Below, in pieces: positions 1 to 12,422 of a stretch of 64,000 nucleotides of DNA. The stretch is from NCBI GenBank assembly GCA_039707465.1, contig CM077652.1, positions 39,866,118-39,930,117 on the forward strand. Direction: 5' to 3'. The translations under genes were made by a program, and so were the position numbers. Source of the DNA: Rhabdophis nuchalis. Its lineage: Eukaryota > Chordata > Lepidosauria > Squamata > Natricidae. Below the pieces are notes generated by a model that had not been told where the DNA came from, searched no databases, and was given only the letters and a program-made list of their open reading frames with translations. Each line of letters opens with the position of its first letter. Positions within the stretch are counted from its first letter, which is position 1.

Positions 1-830
1 AAGAATTCAATTTAGCCAAGAACTGTAAATTTGGATCCAGAGTTCAAATTCGAACGAGAAACACAAATTCGATGCTATCTGGAATGCTAAACCCGAAAAA
101 CAAGTCGATTGGTTGATCTGAGCTTTCCCTGAGAAGTTACAGCCAAGTGTATATCAGAATTGACAAAAGAACTCAGTTTAGCCAGGAACTGCAAATTTGG
201 ATCCAGAGCTCAAATTCGAACGAGAAACACATATTGGATGGTATCTGGGATGCAGAAGCCGAAAAACTAGTGGATTGGTTGATCTGAGCTTTCCCTGAGA
301 AGCTACAGCCAAGCGTATATCAGAATTGACAAAAGAACTCAGTTTAGCCAGGAACTGCAAATTTGGATCCAGAGCTCAAATTCGAACGAGAAACACATGT
401 TGGATGGTATCTGGAATGCTAAACCCGAAAAACAAGTCCATTGGTTGATCTGAGCTTTCCCTGAGAAGTTACAGCCAAGCGTATCTCAGTATTGAGGAAA
501 GAACTCAGTTTAGCCAGGAACTGCAAATTTGGATGCAGAGCTCAAATTCGAACGAGAAACCCATATTGGATGCTATCTGGAATGCTAATCCCGAAAAACA
601 AGTCGATCGGTTGATCTGAGCTTTCCCTGAGAAATTACAGCCAAGCGTATCTCAGTATTGAGGAAAGAACTCAATTTAGCCAGGAACTGCAAATTTGGAT
701 CGAGAGCTCAAATTTGAACGAGAAACACAAATTGGATGGTATCTGGGATGTAGAAGCTGAAAAACAAGTCGATTGGTTGATCTGAGCTTTCCCTGAGAAG
801 TTACAGCCAAGTGTATATCAGAATTGAGGA
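1..830. repeat. Reference 5-monomer higher-order repeat (M1-M5), 830 bp
   Basis: Five 166-bp monomers with distinct diagnostic bases. M1 (1-166): GAATTCAATTTAGCCAAG, TGTAAATTTGG, CCAGAGTTC, ending GTGTATATCAG. M2 (167-332): AAACTAGTGGATTGG and GAAGCTACAG. M3 (333-498): ACACATGTTGG and AAGTCCATTGG. M4 (499-664): GGATGCAGAGC, AAACCCATATTGG, CTAATCCCG, GTCGATCGG and GAAATTACAG. M5 (665-830): GGATCGAGAGC, AATTTGAACG and GATGTAGAAGCTG. The same five types in the same order recur many times. The next unit (831 on) lacks M3, so the order becomes M1-M2-M4. Confidence 0.92.
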
Positions 831-3800
831 AAGAATTCAATTTAGCCAAGAACTGTAAATTTGGATCCAGAGTTCAAATTCGAACGAGAAACACAAATTG
901 GATGCTATCTGGAATGCTAAACCCGAAAAACAAGTCGATTGGTTGATCTGAGCTTTCCCTGAGAAGTTACAGCCAAGTGTATATCAGAATTGACAAAAGA
1001 ACTCAGTTTAGCCAGGAACTGCAAATTTGGATCCAGAGCTCAAATTCGAACGAGAAACACATATTGGATGGTATCTGGGATGCAGAAGCCGAAAAACTAG
1101 TGGATTGGTTGATCTGAGCTTTCCCTGAGAAGCTACAGCCAAGCGTATATCAGAATTGACAAAAGAACTCAGTTTAGCCAGGAACTGCAAATTTGGATGC
1201 AGAGCTCAAATTCGAACGAGAAACCCATATTGGATGCTATCTGGAATGCTAATCCCGAAAAACAAGTCGATTGGTTGATCTGAGCTTTCCCTGAGAAGTT
1301 ACAGCCAAGTGTATATCAGAATTGACAAAAGAACTCAGTTTAGCCAGGAACTGCAAATTTGGATCCAGAGCTCAAATTCGAACGAGAAACACAAATTGGA
1401 TGCTATCTGGGATGTAGAAGCTGAAAAACAAGTTGATTGGTTGATCTGAGCTTTCCCTGAGAAGTTACAGCCAAGTGTATGTCAGAATTGAGGAAAGAAT
1501 TCAATTTAGCCAGGAACTGCAAATTTGGATGCAGAGCTCAAATTAGAACGAGAAACACAAATTGGATGCTATCTGGGATGTAGAAGCTGAAAAACAAGTC
1601 GATTGGTAGATCTGAGCTTTCCCTGAGAAGTTACAGCCGTGTATATCAGAATTGACAAAAGAACTCAGTTTAGCCAGGAACTGCAAATTTGGATGCAGAG
1701 CTCAAATTCGAACGAGAAACACATATTGGATGGTATCTGCGATGCAGAAGCAGAAAAACAAGAGGATTGGTTGATCTGAGCTTTCCCTGAGAAGTTACAG
1801 CCAAGCGTATATCAGAATTGACAAAAGAACTTAGTTTAGCCAGGAACTGCAAATTTGGATCCAGAGCTCAAATTCGAACGAGAAACACATATTGGATGGT
1901 ATCTGGAATGCTAAACCCGAAAAACAAGTCGATTGGTTGATCTGAGCTTTCCCTGAGAAGTTACAGCCAAGCGTATCTCAGTATTGAGGAAAGAACTCAA
2001 TTTAGCCAGGAACTGCAAATTTGGATCGAGAGCTCAAATTCGAACGAGAAACACAAATTGGATGGTATCTGGGATGTAGAAGCTGGAAAACAAGTCGATT
2101 GGTTGATCTGAGCTTTCCCTGAGAAGTTACAGGCAAATGTATATCAGAATTGACAAAAGAACTCAGTTTAGCCAGGAACTGCAAATTTGGATGCAGAGCT
2201 CAAATTCGAATGAGAAACACAAATTGGATGCTATCTGGAATGCTAAACCCGAAAAACAAGTCGGTTGGTTGATCTGAGCTTTCCCTGAGAAGTTACAGCC
2301 AAGCGTATATCAGAATTGACAAAAGAACTCAGTTTAGCCAGGAACTGCAAATTTGGATCCAGAGCTCAAATTCGAACGAGAAACACAAATTGGATGCTAT
2401 CTGGGATGTAGAAGCTGAAAAACAAGTTGATTGGTTGATCTGAGCTTTCCCTGAGAAGTTACAGCCAAGTGTATATCAGAATTGAGGAAAGAATTCATTT
2501 AGCCAAGAACTGCAAATTTGGATCCAGAGCTCAAATTCGAACGAGAAACACATATTGGATGGTATCTGGGATGCTGAAGCCGAAAAACAAGTCGATTGGT
2601 TGATCTGAGCTTTCCCTGAGAAGTTACAGCCAAGCGTATATCAGAATTGACAAAAGAATTCAATTTAGCCAGGAACTGCAAATTTGGATCCAGAGATCAA
2701 ATTCGAACGAGAAACACATATTGGATGGTATCTGGGATGCAGAATCCGAACAACAAGTCGATTGGTTGATCTGAGCTTTCCCTGAGAAGTTTCAGCCAAG
2801 CGTATATCATAATTGACAAAAGAACTCAGTTTAGCCAGCAACTGCAAATTTGGATCCAGAGCTCAAATTCGAACGAGAAACACATATTGGATGCTATTTG
2901 GAATGCTAAACCCGAAAAACAAGTCGATTGGTTGATCTGAGCTTTCCCTGAGAAGTTACAGCCAAGCGTATCTCAGTATTGAGGAAAGAACTCAATTTAG
3001 CCAGGAACTGCAAATTTGGATCGAGAGCTCAAATTTGAACGAGAAACACAAATTGGATGGTATCTGGGATGTGGAAGCTGAAAAACAAGTCGATTGGTTG
3101 ATCTGAGCTTTCCCTGAGAAGTTACAGCCAAGTGTATATCAGAATTGAGGAAAGAATTCAATTTAGCCAAGAACTGTAAATTTGGATCCAGAGTTCAAAT
3201 TCGAACGAGAAACACAAATTCGATGCTATCTGGAATGCTAAACCCGAAAAACAAGTCGATTGGTTGATCTGAGCTTTCCCTGAGAAGTTACAGCCAAGTG
3301 TATATCAGAATTGACAAAAGAACTCAGTTTAGCCAGGAACTGCAAATTTGGATCCAGAGCTCAAATTCGAACGAGAAACACATATTGGATGGTATCTGGG
3401 ATGCAGAAGCCGAAAAACTAGTGGATTGGTTGATCTGAGCTTTCCCTGAGAAGCTACAGCCAAGCGTATATCAGAATTGACAAAAGAACTCAGTTTAGCC
3501 AGGAACTGCAAATTTGGATCCAGAGCTCAAATTCGAACGAGAAACACATGTTGGATGGTATCTGGAATGCTAAACCCGAAAAACAAGTCCATTGGTTGAT
3601 CTGAGCTTTCCCTGAGAAGTTACAGCCAAGCGTATCTCAGTATTGAGGAAAGAACTCAGTTTAGCCAGGAACTGCAAATTTGGATGCAGAGCTCAAATTC
3701 GAACGAGAAACCCATATTGGATGCTATCTGGAATGCTAATCCCGAAAAACAAGTCGATCGGTTGATCTGAGCTTTCCCTGAGAAATTACAGCCAAGCGTA

Positions 3801-6137
3801 TCTCAGTATTGAGGAAAGAACTCAATTTAGCCAGGAACTGCAAATTTGGATCGAGAGCTCAAATTTGAACGAGAAACACAAATTGGATGGTATCTGGGAT
3901 GTAGAAGCTGAAAAACAAGTCGATTGGTTGATCTGAGCTTTCCCTGAGAAGTTACAGCCAAGTGTATATCAGAATTGAGGAAAGAATTCAATTTAGCCAA
4001 GAACTGTAAATTTGGATCCAGAGTTCAAATTCGAACGAGAAACACAAATTGGATGCTATCTGGAATGCTAAACCCGAAAAACAAGTCGATTGGTTGATCT
4101 GAGCTTTCCCTGAGAAGTTACAGCCAAGTGTATATCAGAATTGACAAAAGAACTCAGTTTAGCCAGGAACTGCAAATTTGGATCCAGAGCTCAAATTCGA
4201 ACGAGAAACACATATTGGATGGTATCTGGGATGCAGAAGCCGAAAAACAAGTGGATTGGTTGATCTGAGCTTTCCCTGAGAAGTTACAGCCAAGTGTATA
4301 TCAGAATTGAGGAAAGAATTCAATTTAGCCAGGAACTGCAAATTTGGATGCAGAGCTCAAATTAGAACGAGAAACACAAATTGGATGCTATCTGGGATGT
4401 AGAAGCTGAAAAACAAGTCGATTGGTAGATCTGAGCTTTCCCTGAGAAGTTACAGCCGTGTATATCAGAATTGACAAAAGAACTCAGTTTAGCCAGGAAC
4501 TGCAAATTTGGATGCAGAGCTCAAATTCGAACGAGAAACACATATTGGATGGTATCTGGGATGCAGAAGCCGAAAAACAAGAGGATTGGTTGATCTGAGC
4601 TTTCCCTGAGAAGTTACAGCCAAGCGTATATCAGAATTGACAAAAGAATTCAATTTAGCCAAGAACTGTAAATTTGGATCCAGAGTTCAAATTCGAACGA
4701 GAAACACAAATTGGATGCTATCTGGAATGCTAAACCCGAAAAACAAGTCGATTGGTTGATCTGAGCTTTCCCTGAGAAGTTACAGCCAAGTGTATATCAG
4801 AATTGACAAAAGAACTCAGTTTAGCCAGGAACTGCAAATTTGGATCCAGAGCTCAAATTCGAACGAGAAACACATATTGGATGGTATCTGGGATGCAGAA
4901 GCCGAAAAACAAGTGGATTGGTTGATCTGAGCTTTCCCTGAGAAGTTACAGCCAAGCGTATATCAGAATTGACAAAAGAACTCAGTTTAGCCAGGAACTG
5001 CAAATTTGGATCCAGAGCTCAAATTCGAACGAGAAACACATGTTGGATGGTATCTGGAATGCTAAACCCGAAAAACAAGTCCATTGGTTGATCTGAGCTT
5101 TCCCTGAGAAGTTACAGCCAAGCGTATCTCAGTATTGAGGAAAGAACTCAGTTTAGCCAGGAACTGCAAATTTGGATGCAGAGCTCAAATTAGAACGAGA
5201 AACACATGTTGGATGGTATCTGGAATGCTAAACCCGAAAAACAAGTCCATTGGTTGATCTGAGCTTTCCCTTAGAAGTTACAGCCAAGCGTATCTCAGTA
5301 TTGAGGAAAGAACTCAGTTTAGCCAGGAACTGCAAATTTGGATGCAGAGCTCAAATTAGAACGAGAAACACAAATTGGATGCTATCTGGGATGTAGAAGC
5401 TGAAAAACAAGTCGATTGGTTGATCTGAGCTTTCCCTGAGAAGTTACAGCCAAGCGTATATCAGAATTGACAAAAGAACTCAGTTTAGCCAGGAACTGCA
5501 AATTTGGATCCAGAGCTCAAATTCGAACGAGAAACACATATTGGATGGTATCTGGGATGCAGAAGCCGAAAAACAAGAGGATTGGTTGATCTGAGCTTTC
5601 CCTGAGAAGTTACAGCCAAGCGTATATCAGAATTGACAAAAGAACTCAGTTTAGCCAGGAACTGCAAATTTGGATCCAGAGCTCAAATTCGAACGAGAAA
5701 CACATATTGGATGGTATCTGGAATGCTAAACCCGAAAAACAAGTCGATTGGTTGATCTGAGCTTTCCCTGAGAAGTTACAGCCAAGCGTATCTCAGTATT
5801 GAGGAAAGAACTCAATTTAGCCAGGAACTGCAAATTTGGATCGAGAGCTCAAATTCGAACGAGAAACACATATTGGATGCTATTTGGAATGCTAAACCCG
5901 AAAAACAAGTCGATTGGTTGATCTGAGCTTTCCCTGAGAAGTTACAGCCAAGCGTATCTCAGTATTGAGGAAAGAACTCAATTTAGCCAGGAACTACAAA
6001 TTTGGATCGAGAGCTCAATTTTGAACGAGAAACACAAATTGGATGGTATCTGGGATGTAGAAGCTGAAAAACAAGTCGATTGGTTGATCTGAGCTTTCCC
6101 TGAGAAGTTACAGCCAAGTGTATATCAGAATTGAGGA
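831..6137. repeat. Mixed satellite monomers, partial HOR copies
   Basis: No gene. The block holds incomplete M1-M5 units, one M6-M7-M8 trimer near 2482-2980, and two monomers near 1635 and 4457 that carry a 2-bp deletion (CAGCCGTGTATATC instead of CAGCCAAGTGTATATC) together with a GGTAGATCTGAG variant. About 1367-4240 is a near-identical copy of about 14637-17510, at a constant offset of 13270 bp. Positions 1 to about 1100 repeat at 3152 to about 4250 (offset 3151). Confidence 0.85.
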
Positions 6138-8624
6138 AAGAATTCAATTTAGCCAAGAACTGTAAATTTGGATCCAGAGTTCAAATTCGAACGAGAAACA
6201 CAAATTCGATGCTATCTGGAATGCTAAACCCGAAAAACAAGTCGATTGGTTGATCTGAGCTTTCCCTGAGAAGTTACAGCCAAGTGTATATCAGAATTGA
6301 CAAAAGAACTCAGTTTAGCCAGGAACTGCAAATTTGGATCCAGAGCTCAAATTCGAACGAGAAACACATATTGGATGGTATCTGGGATGCAGAAGCCGAA
6401 AAACTAGTGGATTGGTTGATCTGAGCTTTCCCTGAGAAGCTACAGCCAAGCGTATATCAGAATTGACAAAAGAACTCAGTTTAGCCAGGAACTGCAAATT
6501 TGGATCCAGAGCTCAAATTCGAACGAGAAACACATGTTGGATGGTATCTGGAATGCTAAACCCGAAAAACAAGTCCATTGGTTGATCTGAGCTTTCCCTG
6601 AGAAGTTACAGCCAAGCGTATCTCAGTATTGAGGAAAGAACTCAGTTTAGCCAGGAACTGCAAATTTGGATGCAGAGCTCAAATTCGAACGAGAAACCCA
6701 TATTGGATGCTATCTGGAATGCTAATCCCGAAAAACAAGTCGATCGGTTGATCTGAGCTTTCCCTGAGAAATTACAGCCAAGCGTATCTCAGTATTGAGG
6801 AAAGAACTCAATTTAGCCAGGAACTGCAAATTTGGATCGAGAGCTCAAATTTGAACGAGAAACACAAATTGGATGGTATCTGGGATGTAGAAGCTGAAAA
6901 ACAAGTCGATTGGTTGATCTGAGCTTTCCCTGAGAAGTTACAGCCAAGTGTATATCAGAATTGAGGAAAGAATTCAATTTAGCCAGGAACTGCAAATTTG
7001 GATCCAGAGTTCAAATTCGAACGAGAAACACAAATTGGATGCTATCTGGAATGCTAAACCCGAAAAACAAGTCGATTGGTTGATCTGAGCTTTCCCTGAG
7101 AAGTTACAGCCAAGTGTATATCAGAATTGACAAAAGAACTCAGTTTAGCCAGGAACTGCAAATTTGGATCCAGAGCTCAAATTCGAACGAGAAACACATA
7201 TTGGATGGTATCTGGGATGCAGAAGCCGAAAAACTAGTGGATTGGTTGATCTGAGCTTTCCCTGAGAAGCTACAGCCAAGCGTATATCAGAATTGACAAA
7301 AGAACTCAGTTTAGCCAGGAACTGCAAATTTGGATCCAGAGCTCAAATTCGAACGAGAAACACATGTTGGATGGTATCTGTAATGCTAAACCCGAAAAAT
7401 AAGTCCATTGGTTGATCTGAGCTTTCCCTGAGAAGTTACAGCCAAGCGTATCTCAGTATTGAGGAAAGAACTCAGTTTAGCCAGGAACTGCAAATTTGGA
7501 TGCAGAGCTCAAATTCGAACGAGAAACCCATATTGGATGCTATCTGGAATGCTAATCCCGAAAAACAAGTCGATCGGTTGATCTGAGCTTTCCCTGAGAA
7601 ATTACAGCCAAGCGTATCTCAGTATTGAGGAAAGAACTCAATTTAGCCAGGAACTGCAAATTTGGATCGAGAGCTCAAATTTGAACGAGAAACACAAATT
7701 GGATGGTATCTGGGATGTAGAAGCTGAAAAACAAGTCGATTGGTTGATCTGAGCTTTCCCTGAGAAGTTACAGCCAAGTGTATATCAGAATTGAGGAAAG
7801 AATTCAATTTAGCCAAGAACTGTAAATTTGGATCCAGAGTTCAAATTCGAACGAGAAACACAAATTCGATGCTATCTGGAATGCTAAACCCGAAAAACAA
7901 GTCGATTGGTTGATCTGAGCTTTCCCTGAGAAGTTACAGCCAAGTGTATATCAGAATTGACAAAAGAACTCAGTTTAGCCAGGAACTGCAAATTTGGATC
8001 CAGAGCTCAAATTCGAACGAGAAACACATATTGGATGGTATCTGGGATGCAGAAGCCGAAAAACTAGTGGATTGGTTGATCTGAGCTTTCCCTGAGAAGC
8101 TACAGCCAAGCGTATATCAGAATTGACAAAAGAACTCAGTTTAGCCAGGAACTGCAAATTTGGATCCAGAGCTCAAATTCGAACGAGAAACACATGGATG
8201 GTATCTGGAATGCTAAACCCGAAAAACAAGTCCATTGGTTGATCTGAGCTTTCCCTGAGAAGTTACAGCCAAGCGTATCTCAGTATTGAGGAAAGAACTC
8301 AGTTTAGCCAGTAACTGCAAATTTGGATGCAGAGCTCAAATTCGAACGAGAAACCCATATTGGATGCTATCTGGAATGCTAATCCCGAAAAACAAGTCGA
8401 TCGGTTGATCTGAGCTTTCCCTGAGAAATTACAGCCAAGCGTATCTCAGTATTGAGGAAAGAACTCAATTTAGCCAGGAACTGCAAATTTGGATCGAGAG
8501 CTCAAATTTGAACGAGAAACACAAATTGGATGGTATCTGGGATGTAGAAGCTGAAAAACAAGTCGATTGGTTGATCTGAGCTTTCCCTGAGAAGTTACAG
8601 CCAAGTGTATATCAGAATTGAGGA
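6138..8624. repeat. Three tandem M1-M5 pentamers (830, 830, 827 bp)
   Basis: Units start at 6138, 6968 and 7798, each at AAGAATTCAATTTAGCC, and contain M1-M2-M3-M4-M5 in order. In the third unit M3 has lost 3 bp (ACATGGATGG near 8191 instead of ACATGTTGGATGG), which explains its 827-bp length. The second unit's M3 carries private changes (CTGTAATGC near 7380 and AAAATAAGTCC near 7400). Private changes in otherwise identical units show that the copies have diverged only slightly since amplification. Confidence 0.9.
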
Positions 8625-9270
8625 AAGAATTCAATTAAGCCAGGAACTGCAAATTTGGATCCAGAGATCAAATTCGAACGAGAAACACATATTGGATGGT
8701 ATCTGGGATGCAGAATCCGAACAACAAGTCGATTGGTTGATCTGAGCTTTCCCTGAGAAGTTTCAGCCAAGCGTATATCATAATTGACAAAATAACTCAG
8801 TTTAGCCAGGAACTGCAAATTTGGATCCAGAGCTCAAATTCGAACGAGAAACACATATTGGATGCTATTTGGAATGCTAAACCCGAAAAACAAGTCGATT
8901 GGTTGATCTGAGCTTTCCCTGAGAAGTTACAGCCAAGCGTATCTCAGTATTGAGGAAAGAACTCAATTTAGCCAGGAACTACAAATTTGGATCGAGAGCT
9001 CAAATTTGAACGAGAAACACAAATTGGATGGTATCTGGGATGTAGAAGCTGAAAAACAAGTCGATTGGTTGATCTGAGCTTTCCCTGAGAAGTTACAGCC
9101 AAGTGTATATCAGAATTGAGGAAAGAATTCAATTTAGCCAAGAACTGTAAATTTGGATCCAGAGTTCAAATTCGAACGAGAAACACAAATTCGATGCTAT
9201 CTGGAATGCTAAACCCGAAAAACAAGTCGATTGGTTGATCTGAGCTTTCCCTGAGAAGTTACAGCCAAGT
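8625..9270. repeat. Satellite monomers joining two HOR blocks
   Basis: Four monomers of M7-, M8-, M5- and M1-like type link the 6.1-8.6 kb pentamers to the 3152-bp duplication. The first (8625 on) is an M7 variant with CAATTAAGCC and the M7 markers CCAGAGATC, GAATCCGAACAACAAG and AAGTTTCAGCC. No gene is seen. Confidence 0.8.
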
Positions 9271-12200
9271 GTATATCAGAATTGACAAAAGAACTCAGTT
9301 TAGCCAGGAACTGCAAATTTGGATCCAGAGCTCAAATTCGAACGAGAAACACATATTGGATGGTATCTGGGATGCAGAAGCCGAAAAACTAGTGGATTGG
9401 TTGATCTGAGCTTTCCCTGAGAAGCTACAGCCAAGCGTATATCAGAATTGACAAAAGAACTCAGTTTAGCCAGGAACTGCAAATTTGGATCCAGAGCTCA
9501 AATTCGAACGAGAAACACATGTTGGATGGTATCTGGAATGCTAAACCCGAAAAACAAGTCCATTGGTTGATCTGAGCTTTCCCTGAGAAGTTACAGCCAA
9601 GCGTATCTCAGTATTGAGGAAAGAACTCAGTTTAGCCAGGAACTGCAAATTTGGATGCAGAGCTCAAATTCGAACGAGAAACCCATATTGGATGCTATCT
9701 GGAATGCTAATCCCGAAAAACAAGTCGATCGGTTGATCTGAGCTTTCCCTGAGAAATTACAGCCAAGCGTATCTCAGTATTGAGGAAAGAACTCAATTTA
9801 GCCAGGAACTGCAAATTTGGATCGAGAGCTCAAATTTGAACGAGAAACACAAATTGGATGGTATCTGGGATGTAGAAGCTGAAAAACAAGTCGATTGGTT
9901 GATCTGAGCTTTCCCTGAGAAGTTACAGCCAAGTGTATATCAGAATTGAGGAAAGAATTCAATTTAGCCAAGAACTGTAAATTTGGATCCAGAGTTCAAA
10001 TTCGAACGAGAAACACAAATTGGATGCTATCTGGAATGCTAAACCCGAAAAACAAGTCGATTGGTTGATCTGAGCTTTCCCTGAGAAGTTACAGCCAAGT
10101 GTATATCAGAATTGACAAAAGAACTCAGTTTAGCCAGGAACTGCAAATTTGGATCCAGAGCTCAAATTCGAACGAGAAACACATATTGGATGGTATCTGG
10201 GATGCAGAAGCCGAAAAACTAGTGGATTGGTTGATCTGAGCTTTCCCTGAGAAGCTACAGCCAAGCGTATATCAGAATTGACAAAAGAACTCAGTTTAGC
10301 CAGGAACTGCAAATTTGGATGCAGAGCTCAAATTCGAACGAGAAACCCATATTGGATGCTATCTGGAATGCTAATCCCGAAAAACAAGTCGATCGGTTGA
10401 TCTGAGCTTTCCCTGAGAAATTACAGCCAAGCGTATCTCAGTATTGAGGAAAGAACTCAATTTAGCCAGGAACTGCAAATTTGGATCCAGAGTTCAAATT
10501 CGAACGAGAAACACAAATTCGATGCTATCTGGAATGCTAAACCCGAAAAACAAGTCGATTGGTTGATCTGAGCTTTCCCTGAGAAGTTACAGCCAAGTGT
10601 ATATCAGAATTGACAAAAGAACTCAGTTTAGCCAAGAACTGTAAATTTGGATCCAGAGTTCAAATTCGAACGAGAAACACAAATTGGATGCTATCTGGAA
10701 TGCTAAACCCGAAAAACAAGTCGATTGGTTGATCTGAGCTTTCCCTGAGAAGTTACAGCCAAGCGTATCTCAGTATTGAGGAAAGAACTCAATTTAGCCA
10801 GGAACTGCAAATTTGGATCGAGAGCTCAAATTCGAACGAGAAACACAAATTGGATGGTATCTGGGATGTAGAAGCTGAAAAACAAGTCGATTGGTTGATC
10901 TGAGCTTTCCCTGAGAAGTTACAGCCAAGTGTATATCAGAATTGAGGAAAGAATTCAATTTAGCCAAGAACTGTAAATTTGGATCCAGAGTTCAAATTTG
11001 AATGAGAAACACAAATTGGATGGTATCTGGAATGCTAAACCCGAAAAACAAGTCGATTGGTTGATCTGAGCTTTCCCTGAGAAGTTACAGCCAAGCGTAT
11101 CTCAGTATTGAGGAAAGAACTCAATTTAGCCAGGAACTGCAAATTTGGATCGAGAGCTCAAATTTGAACGAGAAACACAAATTGGATGGTATCTGGGATG
11201 TAGAAGCTGAAAAACAAGTCGATTGGTTGATCTGAGCTTTCCCTGAGAAGTTACAGCCAAGTGTATATCAGAATTGAGGAAAGAATTCAATTTAGCCAAG
11301 AACTGTAAATTTGGATCCAGAGTTCAAATTCGAACGAGAAACACAAATTGGATGCTATCTGGAATGCTAAACCCGAAAAACATGTCGATTGGTTGATCTG
11401 AGCTTTCCCTGAGAAGTTACAGCCAAGTGTATATCAGAATTGACAAAAGAACTCAGTTTAGCCAGGAACTGCAAATTTGGATCCAGAGCTCAAATTCGAA
11501 CGAGAAACACAAATTGGATGCTATCTGGGATGTAGAAGCTGAAAAACAAGTTGATTGGTTGATCTGAGCTTTCCCTGAGAAGTTACAGCCAAGTGTATAT
11601 CAGAATTGAGGAAAGAATTCAATTTAGCCAGGAACTGCAAATTTGGATGCAGAGCTCAAATTAGAACGAGAAACACAAATTGGATGCTATCTGGGATGTA
11701 GAAGCTGAAAAACAAGTCGATTGGTAGATCTGAGCTTTCCCTGAGAAGTTACAGCCGTGTATATCAGAATTGACAAAAGAACTCAGTTTAGCCAGGAACT
11801 GCAAATTTGGATGCAGAGCTCAAATTCGAACGAGAAACACATATTGGATGGTATCTGCGATGCAGAAGCAGAAAAACAAGAGGATTGGTTGATCTGAGCT
11901 TTCCCTGAGAAGTTACAGCCAAGCGTATATCAGAATTGACAAAAGAACTTAGTTTAGCCAGGAACTGCAAATTTGGATCCAGAGCTCAAATTCGAACGAG
12001 AAACACATATTGGATGGTATCTGGAATGCTAAACCCGAAAAACAAGTCGATTGGTTGATCTGAGCTTTCCCTGAGAAGTTACAGCCAAGCGTATCTCAGT
12101 ATTGAGGAAAGAACTCAATTTAGCCAGGAACTGCAAATTTGGATCGAGAGCTCAAATTCGAACGAGAAACACAAATTGGATGGTATCTGGGATGTAGAAG

Positions 12201-12422
12201 CTGGAAAACAAGTCGATTGGTTGATCTGAGCTTTCCCTGAGAAGTTACAGGCAAATGTATATCAGAATTGACAAAAGAACTCAGTTTAGCCAGGAACTGC
12301 AAATTTGGATGCAGAGCTCAAATTCGAATGAGAAACACAAATTGGATGCTATCTGGAATGCTAAACCCGAAAAACAAGTCGGTTGGTTGATCTGAGCTTT
12401 CCCTGAGAAGTTACAGCCAAGC
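9271..12422. repeat. 3152-bp tandem duplication, unit 1 (19 monomers)
   Basis: Matches 12423-15574 base for base over nearly all its length. The left edge is set by T at 9270 against C at 12422. Its length is 19 x 166 minus 2; the 2 bp are lost in the CAGCCGTGTATATC monomer near 11754. It contains an M1-M5 pentamer, an M1-M2-M4 partial unit, and M5/M1-like dimers. It differs from unit 2 in a 57-bp patch at 11428-11484. Confidence 0.9.

Noticed and set aside
38..56. CENP-B box in each monomer
   Set aside because: The essential TTCG....A..CGGG core is not complete: the plus strand has TTCGAACGA but AACA in place of CGGG, and the minus strand has CTCG and lacks CGGG. Kept only as a weak resemblance.
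178..360. Minus-strand 60-codon open frames repeated in most monomers, as candidate small genes or a repeat protein
   Set aside because: They begin at TTG (TTGCAGTTCCTGG), not ATG, and are longer than one monomer, so neighbouring frames overlap. The 166-bp period is not a multiple of three, and stops recur every monomer. They are by-products of the repeat.
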